From an uncultured Clostridium sp. (GTDB taxonomy: Bacteria; Bacillota; Clostridia; TANB77; CAG-508): a stretch of 33,264 bases of DNA. The DNA lies in the NCBI GenBank assembly GCA_946545015.1, contig CAMNMV010000012.1:1-33264 (forward strand), in the 5' to 3' direction. Below the pieces are notes generated by a model. That model was given only the letters and a program-made list of their open reading frames with translations, was not told where the DNA came from and ran no database searches. Both the position numbers and the translations under genes were made by a program. Below are positions 32,198 through 33,264 of this stretch, piece after piece (the stretch's first letter is position 1; each line of letters begins with the position of its first letter).

Positions 32198-32470
32198 TTA
32201 TTCTGCTGATTCTTCTGTTTCTGGAGCATCATAAGCTTCTAAAATAGCTTTTTGAATTTTATCTCTTGTCTCAGCGTTGATTGGATGAGCTATATCTTTG
32301 AATTCTCCGTTTGGAGTTTTTCTGCTAGGCATAGCTATAAATAATCCATTTTGGCTTTCGATAACTTTGATATCGTGTACTGCGAATTCGTTATCGAATG
32401 TTACAGAAGCAACAGCTTTCATTCTGTTCTCTGAATTTACTTTTCTTAAACGTACGTCTGTGATTTGCAT
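32198..32470 (-). CDS. spoVG: SpoVG nucleic-acid-binding regulator
   Basis: 90 residues from the ATG at 32468-32470, giving the canonical start [11 protein letters not shown]. The core [18 protein letters not shown], then [23 protein letters not shown] is almost family consensus. SpoVG binds DNA and RNA and affects septation, envelope and virulence genes; it is kept in many species that do not sporulate. The SD AAGGAAGG lies about 12 nt upstream. Placed divergently from murC, echoing the clostridial murC-spoVG-pth neighbourhood. Alternative start at 32515 is rejected because it covers the SD. Confidence 0.95.
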   Translation of the reverse strand: MQITDVRLRKVNSENRMKAVASVTFDNEFAVHDIKVIESQNGLFIAMPSRKTPNGEFKDIAHPINAETRDKIQKAILEAYDAPETEESAE

Positions 32471-32544
32471 GTTTAGTGCACCGCCTTCCTTAAGTTTTAA
32501 TAATATTTTGTACATATTAGGTTAATCTTATGTACAATTATTAT

Positions 32545-32569
32545 ATTCTCCAAAAAAAAACATTTTCCT
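32545..32569 (-). promoter_or_regulatory. Candidate sigma-H promoter of spoVG
   Basis: AGGA (32566-32569), 17 bp, GAAT (32545-32548), with AAGGAAAAT and GGAGAATAT contexts. To my memory the B. subtilis spoVG sigma-H promoter has the same spacing. A sigma-A -10 (TATAAT, 32540-32545) overlaps but lacks a -35. The surrounding A/T-richness makes chance matches possible. The rest of 32471-32692 holds no other feature I can support. Confidence 0.4.
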
Positions 32570-32692
32570 TCTTTTTTTTTATATTTTTTAACAAATTTAA
32601 ATATTTTTTTATTTAAAGAATAGTTTTTAATTTTTCTTTTAGAATAACATTAAAAAAAATTAATATAATATAGAGTAATTGTGGAAAAAAGC

Positions 32693-32721
32693 TTGAATTT
32701 TTCAAACATTAATTATATAAT
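32693..32721 (+). promoter_or_regulatory. Promoter of murC
   Basis: TTGAAT (32693-32698), 17 bp, TATAAT (32716-32721), 29 nt before the start codon. Confidence 0.7.
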
Positions 32722-32750
32722 TTATTTTGTTTAAAAGGAGCGAGATTTTT

Positions 32751-33264
32751 ATGCCAAATATAGATAATATTAAAAAATATAAAAATATTCATATGATAGG
32801 AATTGGTGGAGTTAGTATGAGCGGAATTGCCGCAATTTTAAAGAACTTTGGATTTAATGTTACAGGTTCTGATCTTGCTGATTCTGATTCATTAAAAGTT
32901 TTACAAGAAAAAGGAATCAAAGTAACTGTTGGTCATAATGTAGCTGATGTTGCTAAATCTGATGTGGTTGTTTATTCTGCCGCAGTAAAAGATGATGATC
33001 CAGAAATGTTAGAAGCCAAAAGATTAAATATTGAAACAATTGAAAGAGCCGATTTCTTAGGAGCTCTAACAAGATGCTTTAAAGATACAATTTGTATTTC
33101 AGGTACACACGGAAAAACTACTACCACTTCTATGGTTTCTTTATGTTTCTTAGAAGCACTTAAAGATCCTAGTATTCAAGTAGGAGCATTTTTAAAAGCT
33201 ATAGATGGTAATTATAAAGTTGGAAATAGTGAACATTTTATAATTGAAGCTTGTGAATATGTTG
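32751..33264 (+). CDS. murC: UDP-N-acetylmuramate-L-alanine ligase, N-terminal part (runs off the window)
   Basis: I translated 171 residues from the ATG at 32751, behind AAAAGGAG. The N-terminal Rossmann domain starts HMIGIGGVSMSGIAAIL, the signature MurC glycine-rich loop, followed by GSDLADSD and VVYSAAVKDDDPE. The ATP P-loop ISGTHGKTTTTSM lies near residue 125. MurC adds L-Ala to UDP-MurNAc as the first step of the peptidoglycan stem peptide. The catalytic centre and C-terminal domain lie beyond the window. Confidence 0.96.
   Translation, partial: MPNIDNIKKYKNIHMIGIGGVSMSGIAAILKNFGFNVTGSDLADSDSLKVLQEKGIKVTVGHNVADVAKSDVVVYSAAVKDDDPEMLEAKRLNIETIERADFLGALTRCFKDTICISGTHGKTTTTSMVSLCFLEALKDPSIQVGAFLKAIDGNYKVGNSEHFIIEACEYV

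Noticed and set aside
1..33264. CRISPR array, rRNA, ordinary tRNA, insertion sequence
   Set aside because: None seen on either strand; no regularly spaced repeats and no transposase-like protein.

Overview
The window reads as chromosome of an uncultured, low-GC Firmicute close to the Clostridia. Hand-counted host lines run about 27-30% G+C (16/60 at 29461-29520, 18/60 at 28201-28260). Shine-Dalgarno sites are strong AGGAGG types, Leu, Ile and Ala codons are A/T-ending, and core genes are Firmicute-like (spoVG, murC, pth, rng, rimO, carD, tmRNA with an ALAA tag). A specific genus cannot be named from the sequence alone.

Layout. 1-2.7 kb: 5' part of a family 2 glycosyltransferase, then a NatA/NatB-like ABC exporter. 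2.8-6.6 kb: ECF sigma factor, membrane anti-sigma protein and a larger surface paralogue of it. 6.7-7.2 kb: tmRNA (ssrA). 7.2-9.9 kb: MscS channel, AlkD-like protein, Asp-rich surface protein. 9.9-14.5 kb: accessory stretch with three G+C-richer single genes (A, B, C), a frameshifted M14 peptidase, a patatin-like lipase and a Nudix hydrolase. 14.5-16.8 kb: acyl-ACP thioesterase, NadR-like adenylyltransferase, Nudix hydrolase, zinc-ribbon membrane protein. 17-20.8 kb: metal homeostasis (CadC-type sensor, separate HMA chaperone, Zn/Cd P-type ATPase, His-rich CobW/COG0523 GTPase). 21-24.8 kb: beta-helix surface protein with small membrane partner, cytoplasmic alpha-amylase, hotdog thioesterase. 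24.9-26.1 kb: zinc-ribbon protein and two more single-gene islands (D, E). 26.2-33.3 kb: CarD and the pth-rng-rimO-unknown-dut operon, spoVG, and divergent murC.

Most unusual signal. Two unrelated host genes, rimO and the M14 peptidase, need a +1 shift to be whole. Both breaks fall at the same kind of site: a codon ending in TT, then CGG, with the restored frame resuming at a conserved Gly (GGT or GGA). Reading the host-like genes by eye I found no other in-frame CGG codon in the window, although CGA, CGT and CGC occur. This fits +1 programmed frameshifting at a starved or unassigned CGG codon, analogous to CUU-UGA-C in prfB but with a sense codon as the pause. Four of the five island genes (A-D) use CGG in frame, so they look foreign to this codon regime.

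The island genes share a form: one gene, its own sigma-A-type promoter with exactly 17-bp spacing, a strong SD and usually its own hairpin terminator, with CTG/CTC/ATC/GCC codons unlike the neighbours. None has a function I recognise. No transposase, integrase, CRISPR array, rRNA or ordinary tRNA was seen.
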